DNA from: Gammaproteobacteria bacterium 42_54_T18
GTDB taxonomy: Bacteria > Pseudomonadota > Gammaproteobacteria > Pseudomonadales > Ketobacteraceae
DNA: 64,000 bases
Direction of reading: 5' to 3'
NCBI GenBank assembly: GCA_002163245.1
Contig: MAAL01000112.1
Location: 1-64,000 of the forward strand
A program made the translations under genes and the position numbers. The notes under the pieces are model-generated. The model made no database searches and was not told the DNA's origin. It was given only the letters and a program-made list of their open reading frames with translations. Below are positions 34,926-45,291 of the stretch, piece after piece. Every line of letters begins with the position of its first letter. Positions within the stretch are counted from its first letter, which is position 1.

Positions 34926-35849
34926 TTAGTCCACGCGCTCTTTATTGTCATGAAATTCAAAGAAAGCGCCTAGTACTTCCTCAGGATTTTCCACATGAGG
35001 GTAATGTCCTGCCTGCTCCAAAAGAACAATGTCAGCATTAGCAACCACCTCTCGATAACGCTCTGCAGCATGCAATCCTGAAATTGGATCTTGAATACCG
35101 TTGATTAAACGCAGTGGCACTACAGGGTTTTCCATAGGGGATACCCAGCGAGTTCGGTTAACCCTACGTTCTTCCATATAACGAAGAAGTCGGGGCATCA
35201 TCGCACGACCGTTATTCTCGATGAGTAATTTCCATGACTCCGTTAGAAACTCTTTTGTGGGAGGGTTTTCTGTGCTGAAAAGATTTGTCATGGTTTTATG
35301 AAAGGTTCGTTCAGATGACAGCGATGCTAATAGTGGCCCAAGTGGTGATGCGAGTAGTTTCTGTACTAGGCGGGGGCGATGGGTTTCTGGAAATAACCCG
35401 CCGTTGAGAAATACACAGGATTGCCATTCAATGGTTGATGAGCCTTCCGCTTGTCGGGCCAATAATTCCTGAGCGACGGTATCCCCTAAATCATGGGCGA
35501 AGATATGGGCTTTTTTTATGCCGAGTGTATTGAGTAGTGTTTCGATAATAGTTGCTTGTAATTCAACGGTTATGGGTTGTGAAGGTTTTTCAGATCTGCC
35601 AAGGCCAATCAAATCATTGGCGATAACATTAAAGCGTTGTCCTAATTGTTCCCATATAGGTTCAAAATCCCACGAGGACGTCGGGAAGCCGTGAATACAT
35701 ACCAATGTTTCGCGGTTTCCTGGGTTCGAATGCTGATTAGGGACGCTGTCAGAGTTGATATCAAGGTTAAGGTAAGAGTGACGGTAAAATACCCCTAGGT
35801 TATTTATAGTTGCCGTTTTTCCTGCGGAATACCATTCTTTCACCGTCAC
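34926..35849 (-). CDS. MEST-like alpha/beta hydrolase
   Basis: A 307-residue alpha/beta-hydrolase. The oxyanion element is HGFPTSSWDF (from residue 53) and the nucleophile elbow is HDLGDTVAQELL with D120, so the nucleophile is an aspartate as in epoxide hydrolases and haloalkane dehalogenases. LNGGLFPETHRPRLVQKLL is strikingly close to the corresponding part of animal MEST/PEG1 as I recall it. The catalytic histidine lies in LEQAGHYPHVENP. The substrate is unknown for MEST-like proteins. The gene lies 50 bp downstream of the acyl-CoA dehydrogenase on the same strand, so a role in lipid or xenobiotic breakdown is plausible. Confidence 0.87.
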   Translation of the reverse strand: MTVKEWYSAGKTATINNLGVFYRHSYLNLDINSDSVPNQHSNPGNRETLVCIHGFPTSSWDFEPIWEQLGQRFNVIANDLIGLGRSEKPSQPITVELQATIIETLLNTLGIKKAHIFAHDLGDTVAQELLARQAEGSSTIEWQSCVFLNGGLFPETHRPRLVQKLLASPLGPLLASLSSERTFHKTMTNLFSTENPPTKEFLTESWKLLIENNGRAMMPRLLRYMEERRVNRTRWVSPMENPVVPLRLINGIQDPISGLHAAERYREVVANADIVLLEQAGHYPHVENPEEVLGAFFEFHDNKERVD

Positions 35850-35899
35850 TATTATTTTCCTCTAGGTCTTATGAAAAGGGCTGTTGTGAAAACTGACTG

Positions 35900-37714
35900 T
35901 CAGGTTGTACCATAAGACTGTGCCATAAGGCTATCCTTGCCCGTCAGTAGAATTGCCTTATGTGAAAGGGCTCGCGGCAATATACGGTCAAAATAGAATT
36001 GGGCATTGTTGATTTTAGCTTCAAGAAATGCGGGTTGTAAATCAGTGCTGGTGGCTGTGCGACCTACATGTAGAAGGTTTTGAGCGGTAACGGCCATTTT
36101 TGCCCAAAAATACCCAAGTGTCACATAGCCAGAATACATAAGGAAATCGAAGCTAGCCGCTCCAACCTCATCCGCATCACGCATGCCTTTTTCTGCGATT
36201 TTCATTGTTATTTCTGACCACTCCTTTGAATAGAGGGAGAGGTTCTGTAAGTGAGTGCCCATATTGGGGTCACTTTTATGAGTTTGGCATAAAGTATGAA
36301 TTAGCTTGGTGAAACTTAGCAGGCTTTTTCCTTGAGTGCCAAGTACCTTTCGACCTAAAAGATCCAAGGCTTGAATGCCTGTTGTACCTTCGTAAATGGT
36401 AGAGATTCGTCCATCGCGATATAGCTGCTCGACACCTGATTCTTTAATAAAGCCATGGCCTCCATAAACCTGGATAGCATGGCTTGCGGACTCTAATCCA
36501 GTCTCTGTGCAAAATCCTTTTGCAATTGGTGTTAAAAAATCGAGTAGCTGAACTTTCTCTTTGCTGACGTTCGCTTGATGCGTTTCATCTAATAAATTGG
36601 CACAAAATTGACCTAATGCACGACCACCTTCGGCGAATACTTTTTGTGTTAGGATCATGCGTCGTATGTCGGGGTGAACAATCAGTGGATCGGCTTCTTT
36701 GTCTGGTGACTTGATGCCGCTGAGGCTGCGCATTTGTGTTCTCTGGGTCGCGTAAGCCAGGCTTTTTTGATAGCTCCTTTCACTTAAACCGACACCTTGC
36801 ATAGAAGCACCTAATCGCATTTCATTCATCATTGTGAACATTGCATTGATGCCGCGATTTTGTTGGCCGATTAAATAACCTTCTGAACCCTCAAAGCTCA
36901 TGGTGCAGGTAGGGTTTGCATGTACCCCCATTTTTTCTTCGATACCGATGCAGTGCACTGCATTAGGCGTTGCCCAATGGTTACTGTCATCGAGCAATTT
37001 ACTGGGTACCAAAAATAGGGAAAGTCCTTTGATGCCTTTGGGCGCACCCTTTAGGCGTGCGAGTACTAAATGAATTATGTTTTCACTTGCATCATGTTGT
37101 CCGGAAGAGATGAAAATCTTGTTACCTTTTATGCGGTAACCATTTCCAGATATTTTTTCAGCGGAGCTGCGAATTAAGCCTAAATCAGATCCGCAGTGGC
37201 TTTCGGTGAGGCACATGGTTCCGGTCCATTGGCCGGATATCATGTTTTGCAAATAGGTTTCTTTTAGCTCATCGGAACCGTGGCCGATAATGGCTCGACA
37301 GGCAGACATGGTTAAAGCAGGAGTCATGCTAAAGGCATGGTTTGCCGAGGTTAGGATTTCCCCAACACAGATGGCCAGACGTTCAGGCAGTGCTTGCCCA
37401 CCCCATTGTTCGGGCATTGATAGCCCCATCCATCCAGCGTCGGCATATTTTCGAAATGCACTCTTAAGCTTTGTGGGGATGGTGACGTTACCGTTATCGA
37501 ACTGACACCCTTCTGAATCACCGGATGCATTGATAGGTACCAATTCTTCTTCAGCAAATCGAGCGCCTTGTTCGAGTACAAAAAACAGATCTTCGTTGCT
37601 GACGGATGAATGGCAATGCGCGGTATTGTCTGACATTTCATTAATAAGGAATTTCATGTCAGTAATGGGAGCTAGGTAGTCTGTCGCTGAATAGTCTGGT
37701 ACTAGATCTGCCAT
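35900..37714 (-). CDS. Acyl-CoA dehydrogenase, long form with C-terminal extension
   Basis: A 604-residue flavoprotein. The start at 37714 gives MADLVPDYSATDYLAPITDM, which fits the normal beginning of this family, and has AGG upstream; a further ATG at 37771 would add 19 residues. Motifs include MCLTESHCGSDLG (FAD binding), GGHGFIKESGVEQLYRDGR and the catalytic-base region IYEGTTGIQA. The length, about 200 residues more than short-chain enzymes, matches the form with a C-terminal ACAD extension. It oxidises acyl-CoA to 2-enoyl-CoA in beta-oxidation, passing electrons to ETF. It pairs with the MEST-like hydrolase and is divergent from fadH. Confidence 0.92.
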   Translation of the reverse strand: MADLVPDYSATDYLAPITDMKFLINEMSDNTAHCHSSVSNEDLFFVLEQGARFAEEELVPINASGDSEGCQFDNGNVTIPTKLKSAFRKYADAGWMGLSMPEQWGGQALPERLAICVGEILTSANHAFSMTPALTMSACRAIIGHGSDELKETYLQNMISGQWTGTMCLTESHCGSDLGLIRSSAEKISGNGYRIKGNKIFISSGQHDASENIIHLVLARLKGAPKGIKGLSLFLVPSKLLDDSNHWATPNAVHCIGIEEKMGVHANPTCTMSFEGSEGYLIGQQNRGINAMFTMMNEMRLGASMQGVGLSERSYQKSLAYATQRTQMRSLSGIKSPDKEADPLIVHPDIRRMILTQKVFAEGGRALGQFCANLLDETHQANVSKEKVQLLDFLTPIAKGFCTETGLESASHAIQVYGGHGFIKESGVEQLYRDGRISTIYEGTTGIQALDLLGRKVLGTQGKSLLSFTKLIHTLCQTHKSDPNMGTHLQNLSLYSKEWSEITMKIAEKGMRDADEVGAASFDFLMYSGYVTLGYFWAKMAVTAQNLLHVGRTATSTDLQPAFLEAKINNAQFYFDRILPRALSHKAILLTGKDSLMAQSYGTT

Positions 37715-37864
37715 ACGGTAGCCTGTGGGTTGTCGGTGAAGAAGTGAGAGAAAAGAGGTGCTGAGCTTCATTATTCAACAGAAATACAGATACGACGTTA
37801 ACAAATGATAACGACGAATGGGGAAACAATCTGGATACTAGATCTCAGTAGAACGCAGCAATAG

Positions 37865-39942
<2,078 letters not shown>

Positions 39943-39943
<1 letters not shown>

Positions 39944-39963
39944 AGGGGCCTAGCTAGCCCCTT
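39943..39963. terminator. Short bidirectional hairpin
   Basis: AAGGGGC (39943-39949) pairs with GCCCCTT (39957-39963) around a 7-nt loop, exactly between the stop codons of the convergent fadH and Crp-type genes, followed by CAATCTTTTT on the plus strand. It is likely to terminate fadH. Confidence 0.65.
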
Positions 39964-40555
39964 CAATCTTTTTACGTAGCCGTGACAGTGAAACAGGGGT
40001 CAAGCCTAAGAAGGATGCCACGTGATATTGTGGCAATCGTTCAAGTAGTTCTGGGTATTCTTTGCGAAACCATTTGAAGCGTTGCTCGCCATTGCCCATT
40101 AATAGTTGGGCCTCATGTTTGGCATTTTTTAAAAAAACGGTTTGTAGCATTTTGATTTCTAAGCGTAGCCAATCTGGGTTTTCCGAGGCAACCTCATGCA
40201 GCTCATTGTAATCTGCAAGCATGAGTTTTACGGGTTCTAGCACCTGAATGTAGTACTGACAGGGCTCGTTGCTGATGATGGCGCTTATCGGTGCAAATAC
40301 CTCATTTGCTTGATAAAAGTGTTGGTTGACCTCATTGCCTGCTTGGTCGATATAATAGACGCGTAACAAGCCTTCCAGAATGACACAGAGCTCAACACAG
40401 AAATCCCCAGCATTGATCCAGTGCTCTAAAGCAGCCATTTCTCGGTAGTGAAATTTCTCAGCCAGCAAGTTCCAGTCTTTAATCGTTGATTTGTGTTGTT
40501 GTTCAAACGCTCGTTGTAGTTGTATTTGGGCTTCACTGAGAGATGTCTTGGTCAT
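39950..40555 (-). CDS. Crp/Fnr-family transcriptional regulator
   Basis: A 201-residue protein with an N-terminal cyclic-nucleotide-binding-like beta barrel (CVELCVILEGLLRVYYIDQ, HFYQANEVF) and a C-terminal HTH with YHVASFLGLTPVSLSRLRKKIE. The family binds small effectors and controls genes nearby or at distance. The canonical phosphate-binding RXS residues of Crp are not evident, so cAMP binding is doubtful. It is convergent with fadH. An operator cannot be assigned from this window. Confidence 0.85.
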   Translation of the reverse strand: MTKTSLSEAQIQLQRAFEQQHKSTIKDWNLLAEKFHYREMAALEHWINAGDFCVELCVILEGLLRVYYIDQAGNEVNQHFYQANEVFAPISAIISNEPCQYYIQVLEPVKLMLADYNELHEVASENPDWLRLEIKMLQTVFLKNAKHEAQLLMGNGEQRFKWFRKEYPELLERLPQYHVASFLGLTPVSLSRLRKKIEGAS

Positions 40556-40677
40556 GAATGTATTCCGCCATTTTATACATCAGTATAAAGGCAGATGAGG
40601 GCTGAGGCGATGATTTGAAATAAATCAATCGCCCAAACTTAGCAACCCACTCAGTTTCCTTTCCTAACATGGACGTA

Positions 40678-41580
40678 TTATAAATAGAAAGGTGGTTTAA
40701 TGATGGGGCTGTCGCTATCTAAATTATCTCCCCAGCAAACGACCCCTTCATCGGCGATAGTACATGCTTGCAAATTTCCAACTGAGACTTTTATTGGGTT
40801 AGTAATATTGTCAGGAACATCTGCTTTCAATGGGCCGAAGGAACCGTCTCCCCAGCAGCTCACACTTCCATCCGTAATGCTGCAGGCTTGTAAGTACCCA
40901 GGAACCGTTGTGTCTGCACCGGCTAATTCCTCTGGTAATTCATAAGTATATCCGCCGCCCCAACAAAGCCATCTATCTTGAAATCCGCAGGTATATAATG
41001 ACAGAGGTGAAGACGTTAATATGGTTGGGCTGCTAAAAGATTCTGGCGGATTAACAGAGCCATCACCAGTCCAGCTAAACCCGCCACACTGGGTGCCGTT
41101 ATCATCGATTAAACAAATGTGACCTAGACCAGCTACGAGATTTCGAGGGTTTTCTAATGACTCTGGTAGATCATCTAGGTAAGGTGTTTTACCCCAACAA
41201 ACCAGGCCACTATCATCTAACGCACAAGAATAACTTCCACCAGAAGCGATTTCATAAGGGTTGCTTAATGGAGGGACTTCAGTTTGTTGGTGCTCATTGT
41301 TTAAAAAGCATTGAACTTCACCTTCGTCCAGCACACAGTAGTGATACCCGCCCACCGATAATTGAGGGTCCGTGAATGTTTTTTTAGAGAGTAATGATGT
41401 AAATTTTAAATCACCGGTAACAAGACCTTCTGTCACGTTATACCCCCAGCAGCTGATTGCATTATTATGCTCGGCGCAATTAAAGTAGTGACTAGAGCCA
41501 ATGTCCTGCGCCTGTTCCTTGCAGCCGGTTAATATGAGTGCCATTAATAAAAGGCCAATTTTTATAGTTGTTATTTTCAT
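40678..41580 (-). CDS. RCC1-repeat-like lipoprotein
   Basis: A 300-residue protein with signal and lipobox (MALILTGC). The mature part consists of about six repeats centred on CALDDSGLVCWGK-like strings (C.......CWG), with a glycine before the cysteine pair, the form of RCC1-type beta-propeller repeats found in many secreted bacterial proteins. The many paired cysteines probably form disulfides in the periplasm or at the surface. The ligand is unknown. It stands alone and reads toward the Crp-type gene. Confidence 0.78.
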   Translation of the reverse strand: MKITTIKIGLLLMALILTGCKEQAQDIGSSHYFNCAEHNNAISCWGYNVTEGLVTGDLKFTSLLSKKTFTDPQLSVGGYHYCVLDEGEVQCFLNNEHQQTEVPPLSNPYEIASGGSYSCALDDSGLVCWGKTPYLDDLPESLENPRNLVAGLGHICLIDDNGTQCGGFSWTGDGSVNPPESFSSPTILTSSPLSLYTCGFQDRWLCWGGGYTYELPEELAGADTTVPGYLQACSITDGSVSCWGDGSFGPLKADVPDNITNPIKVSVGNLQACTIADEGVVCWGDNLDSDSPIIKPPFYL

Positions 41581-42028
41581 CCTTTACTCCGTTATTTGTT
41601 ATGTCTATTGGGGCTTATTAATAAAGACGATCCGGAAGGCCAAAGCAGGACATTTATTTTTTGAATTTTCGCTAATACTTACATTTTATGGTCTTTAGCA
41701 GGATGAGAAAACTGTTTTCAGGCATCAGCTGAGCCTAACGCCCCTATGCTAAACGGTGTTAGTATATCGGATCCATCCCTGTTGGATAATGGTTGTACTC
41801 TATAGGGTCAGGCAGGTGCACCACCTACTGTTAATCAGGGAAAAATTGCACTTGTGTGCAGGTTTTTGCGCAAAAGTGTTTGTCTTGAAGAAAATAATTG
41901 AGCAAGATATCACTCTTCAATTTAGATCTACTCACCTGTAAGATATAACCGTTTTCCCTCATATTTCTTATACATAAAAGGCACCTCTGTCATTGTGGTA
42001 CGGCGTGCTTTTGAAAGGAGTTCAAAGC
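41581..42028. other. Intergenic region without supported gene
   Basis: About 450 bp between the RCC1-like lipoprotein and the two-gene unit at 42029. Small hairpins are present (TGCAC/GTGCA with a 4-nt loop near 41848-41861 followed by GGTTTTT), but no coding frame has support. It presumably holds divergent promoters for both neighbours. Confidence 0.4.
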
Positions 42029-42604
42029 ATGAAATACTCACTATTTCGTATTGTGATGGCAATAACCTGTTTTACTATCGTGCAAGTGTCGGTTGCGAAC
42101 CCAATTGCTGATTATAATTTCACCAAGATTGAGGTCGATGAATCTGTTGAAATTCGAGCTGGTAGTGTTGGAGCAATAAAAATTCCCGTAATTGCCCTAG
42201 CAAAAGCAAAAATTGCATCTGTTGATGGTGTCGTTGTCAGTTTCGAGAACGGTTCCCATTTTTCACTTAGTACCATAAGAGATGATCAGGTTGGGTTTAA
42301 GGGCGTTGATATGCGTAATTGGCCTCAATATATTTTGGGGGTTAAAAGTAAGGGGAGTGAGCCAGCATCATTTATCGAGCAGGCGATCAAAGCTGGCGAG
42401 GTGACGATTCAAAATCAAATAGATCCTAAAATAATATCTAAATTCGAAACAGAAAAAGGCATAGGCTATATTGCCATTGGCGAACAACAGGCCGTGATAT
42501 TCATTGTCGATAACGATCAGCCAAATATCATAGCGCAAATAACCACTACCAAAATGTCCGAAAAAGACATTCAAACGATTATAATTAATGGAGTAATTAA
42601 ATAA
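42029..42604 (+). CDS. Exported hypothetical protein, first of a two-gene unit
   Basis: A 191-residue protein from the ATG at 42029, which has a strong AAAGGAG eight bases upstream. A signal peptide (MKYSLFRIVMAITCFTIVQVSVA) ends with an A-type cleavage site. The mature part is predicted all-beta/alpha with VGAIKIPVIALAKAKIASVDG and a later FIVDNDQPNIIAQITTTKM. No family is recognised. The stop codon overlaps the start of the next gene by one base (TAATG), so both are translated together. Confidence 0.65.
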   Translation: MKYSLFRIVMAITCFTIVQVSVANPIADYNFTKIEVDESVEIRAGSVGAIKIPVIALAKAKIASVDGVVVSFENGSHFSLSTIRDDQVGFKGVDMRNWPQYILGVKSKGSEPASFIEQAIKAGEVTIQNQIDPKIISKFETEKGIGYIAIGEQQAVIFIVDNDQPNIIAQITTTKMSEKDIQTIIINGVIK

Positions 42605-42945
42605 TGTCATTATCACCCGAGGAAAAGGACGATCTCATGGACGTTATTGAGATCATATACGGATATGACTCTCAAATGAGTGCTTACAAAAACAGCTTTA
42701 ACGAACGAACGGTTGAAGCAGTTGAGCAGGCTATTGCAGGCTTGATTAAATGCAATAGCGATATGAAAGAGCTAGTTGTGAACCTGCTTGGGGGTGCGCG
42801 CTATACGACCTCTGGATGGCTTAAAAAGGCGATCGGTGCATTAAAAAAAGCTTTGGGTCGTGAAAAAATCAAATTCGATGGCTTGGCCTGTCGAGTGGTT
42901 TCTGCAAATAATTGGAAGTCAGCCATCATAATGTCTACCTATTGA
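42604..42945 (+). CDS. Small hypothetical protein with a basic amphipathic segment
   Basis: A 113-residue protein coupled by a one-base overlap to the exported protein before it. An acidic, helical N-terminal half (SPEEKDDLMDVIEIIYGYD) is followed by LLGGARYTTSGWLKKAIGALKKALGR, a glycine-hinged segment in which lysines and hydrophobic residues alternate as in membrane-active helices. There is no signal peptide. No family is recognised. The two genes end in a perfect 25-bp hairpin. Confidence 0.65.
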   Translation: MSLSPEEKDDLMDVIEIIYGYDSQMSAYKNSFNERTVEAVEQAIAGLIKCNSDMKELVVNLLGGARYTTSGWLKKAIGALKKALGREKIKFDGLACRVVSANNWKSAIIMSTY

Positions 42946-42964
42946 TACTATAGAAATACAAGAT

Positions 42965-43031
42965 AGCGCTCTTCAAAAGCTAAGAAGCCTCGTATGAAAA
43001 ATGCGGGGCTTCTTAGCTTTTGAAGAGCGCT
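42965..43031. terminator. Perfect 25-bp hairpin, probable bidirectional terminator
   Basis: The arm 42965-42989 is the exact reverse complement of 43007-43031, with three further pairs possible inside; the remaining loop is about 11 nt. It lies between the two-gene unit and the convergent TetR gene. TAAATATTTTTAA follows on the plus strand, a weak T-tract. Confidence 0.75.
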
Positions 43032-43118
43032 TAAATATTTTTAATCGGTAGATGCCAATCAACTCTAGCTGAATACGTAATGAATGTGCACTACTACTTG
43101 CTTATGTGTAATCCCTCT

Positions 43119-43742
43119 TCAGAGGGTTCGATAGGTATTAAATCGTAGGGCGCTCACAAAAAATACCTTAACGCTTTCTCTAATATCTTCAGGGGTTTCG
43201 TTTTCTAACGGGTATTGAAGATATGAGGTTGAAACCCGACCGAACCAGTTTACGAGTTTCACTAACTGCATATCAGGGTTGATCTGATTGCTATTCACCG
43301 CTTTTATATAAGGTTCTTGAAAGAAGTCGACCCAACCTTGAATGAACTCTTGGTTGCTGAAATAGAGGGCTATGGGATCAATATCAGTCCCTTCGGAAGC
43401 TTTTAGCATGAATAGTTTTGAGTTGGGGGAGTTCTCAATCACGTATATTAGGCATTCTGCAATAAGTGACGGGAAATCATGGTTATGGGGTACGTTATTT
43501 TTTACTTCTTCCAAAAACATATGTGCTTGTTCTATGCAGGCCGCGATTAGAATATCTTTCTTTGAAGCAAAATGAAGGTAGATCGTTCGTCGTGCAACGC
43601 CCGCCGCTTGAGCGATGTCGTCCAGAGTTGTCGCTTGAAATCCTTTTGTTTCAAATGATTGAGCGGCAGCTTCCATAATTGTGTAGCGCGCAGATAGGCG
43701 CGTATTGATGCTTTCTATATCGGTATTGATTTTTTTACTCAT
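43119..43742 (-). CDS. TetR/AcrR-family transcriptional regulator
   Basis: A 207-residue protein with the N-terminal TetR HTH TLDDIAQAAGVARRTIYLHF and a helical ligand-binding C-terminal domain. The gene is divergent from the P450 and aldehyde dehydrogenase pair, and a TTGCAA-N5-TTGCAA palindrome lies 21 bp before its start codon and on the -35 element of the P450 promoter. It is therefore likely to repress both itself and the P450 operon until a substrate-like ligand binds. Confidence 0.9.
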   Translation of the reverse strand: MSKKINTDIESINTRLSARYTIMEAAAQSFETKGFQATTLDDIAQAAGVARRTIYLHFASKKDILIAACIEQAHMFLEEVKNNVPHNHDFPSLIAECLIYVIENSPNSKLFMLKASEGTDIDPIALYFSNQEFIQGWVDFFQEPYIKAVNSNQINPDMQLVKLVNWFGRVSTSYLQYPLENETPEDIRESVKVFFVSALRFNTYRTL

Positions 43743-43762
43743 TTTGTTGTCTGACCACCGTT

Positions 43763-43779
43763 TTGCAATGGTGTTGCAA
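43763..43779. promoter_or_regulatory. TTGCAA-N5-TTGCAA palindrome, candidate TetR operator
   Basis: Two TTGCAA hexamers (each self-complementary) are separated by TGGTG. The right copy coincides with the -35 element of the P450 promoter, so a bound repressor would block RNA polymerase. Its place between the divergent tetR-type and P450 genes supports a local operator. Confidence 0.6.
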
Positions 43780-43803
43780 TATTAAAAAGAAATACACTAT
43801 AAT
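43774..43803 (+). promoter_or_regulatory. Sigma-70-type promoter of the P450 operon
   Basis: TTGCAA (43774-43779) and a perfect TATAAT (43798-43803) are separated by 18 bp, reading toward the P450 gene. The predicted leader is about 105 nt long. Confidence 0.6.
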
Positions 43804-43916
43804 CAATTAAAGTGCAGTTGGAGTATATCCTATCTTTGGCGCTGTGCTAATCATAAATGCTTGTGCTTTTATGGTCTTAGCATGGAAACGACTTCTTTTT
43901 TTGGGGATCGCTGATT

Positions 43917-45287
43917 ATGAGCGCGTTAGAATCATCAAAAGCAACACAAAACAATAACAATGAGCCACCTTTAGCGAAAGGCTTGCCGATTATTGGCAGT
44001 GCAGCCAGTTTGTTTAATAGCCCAGTGGAATTTCTTCGTGAGCAGCATAAGCTGCATGGTCCAGTTTTTAAATTTAAAGCAATGCATAAAACGATGACCG
44101 TATTGGCGGGCAAAGAAATTAATCGTTTTATGGCAGGTGAAGGGAGGGATTATTTTACCTCTGAAGTTACCTGGGGGCGTTTGCGGGATGGATTAAAGAG
44201 CCCTCATTTGATGATTGCAGTTGATGGTGATGCGCATGCCTATCAACGTAAGCTATTGAAGGGACAGTTTTCAAAAGCGGCCTTTAAGGAACGGCTAAAT
44301 CTTCTTGTTGATCCTATAGAGTCCACATTGCAATCCATAGAGGATGGTGATGAGGTACATGTGGGTCCTTTTTTGCGTAATATTGTGTGTCGCCAGATAG
44401 GGCTAGCCGTCCAGGGTGTTGAAGTAAATACTCAACAAACTGAGGACTTTATGACAACCCAGAATACTTACCTAAACGTTTTTATGATTGGTAAGTGGCC
44501 TAAGCTAACGTTGTTGTCACCAAAGTTTGTATTTTCTGCATTGCGTACAGGTAAATTATTAAAAAAGGTAAGAGAAGAAAATACGAACCGTTGTCCTGCA
44601 GATAAAAACTCCGTTACCTATATGGATAAAATTGAACAAGGTGTTCATGAACGACCGGATCTATATACAGAAAATGATGTTCGAACAATTTCAATGTTAC
44701 CTTTTGTTGGCGGAGTGGACCCTATCGGGGGAACGATTTCTTTTATTCTTTATCGGTTGTTGCAGGATGATGAACTTAGGCAGAGAGTGGTTGAAGAAGT
44801 TGATAGGGTCTTATTAGACGCGCCGTTAAATTTTGACTCGATAGATCGTTTGGTCGATGTAAGAGGTTTGGTGATGGAAACCATGCGGGTTAACCCCGTA
44901 GCGTATGCGATGGCACGTACTGCCACAAAAGACTTTGATTTTGGCGGATATACCATTAAACAAGGTGATGAGTTAATGGTGTTTACGGTTGCGAATCATT
45001 GGGAGGAATCCTTTTTTCCTAACCCTGAAGAATTTGATATTGAACGTTATCGTGAACCGAGAAATGAGCATAAGAATGGTGCGATTTACGCGCCTTTTGG
45101 CCGGGGCCCTCACACCTGTATTGCAGCAGGTTTAGCCGAGATGCACACAGTCATTAATGTTGCGATGTTATTACGTTATTTGGATTTTGAAGCGGCGGTT
45201 CCTTTAGAGAAAGTAAAAATCAAATATATCCCCGCCCCATTTATGAGCGAGAATTTTAAAGTCCGATTCACACGCAGGAAGATCTAA
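43917..45287 (+). CDS. Cytochrome P450 with atypical I-helix
   Basis: A 456-residue soluble P450. The heme ligand is C401 in FGRGPHTC, and the ExxR pair is E321/R324 (METMR). Residues 31-33 begin the proline-rich LPIIG segment, and no membrane anchor is present. The I-helix reads GGVDPIGGT, so the usual acid-threonine pair is changed: D268 is followed by proline and isoleucine instead of threonine. In most P450s that threonine protonates bound oxygen, so a modified oxygen-activation route or a non-monooxygenase reaction is possible. The aldehyde dehydrogenase follows after 4 bp, suggesting alcohol or aldehyde intermediates from an alkyl chain or terpenoid. No ferredoxin gene is adjacent. Confidence 0.92.
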   Translation: MSALESSKATQNNNNEPPLAKGLPIIGSAASLFNSPVEFLREQHKLHGPVFKFKAMHKTMTVLAGKEINRFMAGEGRDYFTSEVTWGRLRDGLKSPHLMIAVDGDAHAYQRKLLKGQFSKAAFKERLNLLVDPIESTLQSIEDGDEVHVGPFLRNIVCRQIGLAVQGVEVNTQQTEDFMTTQNTYLNVFMIGKWPKLTLLSPKFVFSALRTGKLLKKVREENTNRCPADKNSVTYMDKIEQGVHERPDLYTENDVRTISMLPFVGGVDPIGGTISFILYRLLQDDELRQRVVEEVDRVLLDAPLNFDSIDRLVDVRGLVMETMRVNPVAYAMARTATKDFDFGGYTIKQGDELMVFTVANHWEESFFPNPEEFDIERYREPRNEHKNGAIYAPFGRGPHTCIAAGLAEMHTVINVAMLLRYLDFEAAVPLEKVKIKYIPAPFMSENFKVRFTRRKI

Positions 45288-45291
45288 CACT

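Noticed and set aside
35700-35730. A GGTTCGAA-like string resembling a tRNA T-loop
   Set aside because: It is inside the MEST-like gene on the other strand and has no cloverleaf partner sequences.
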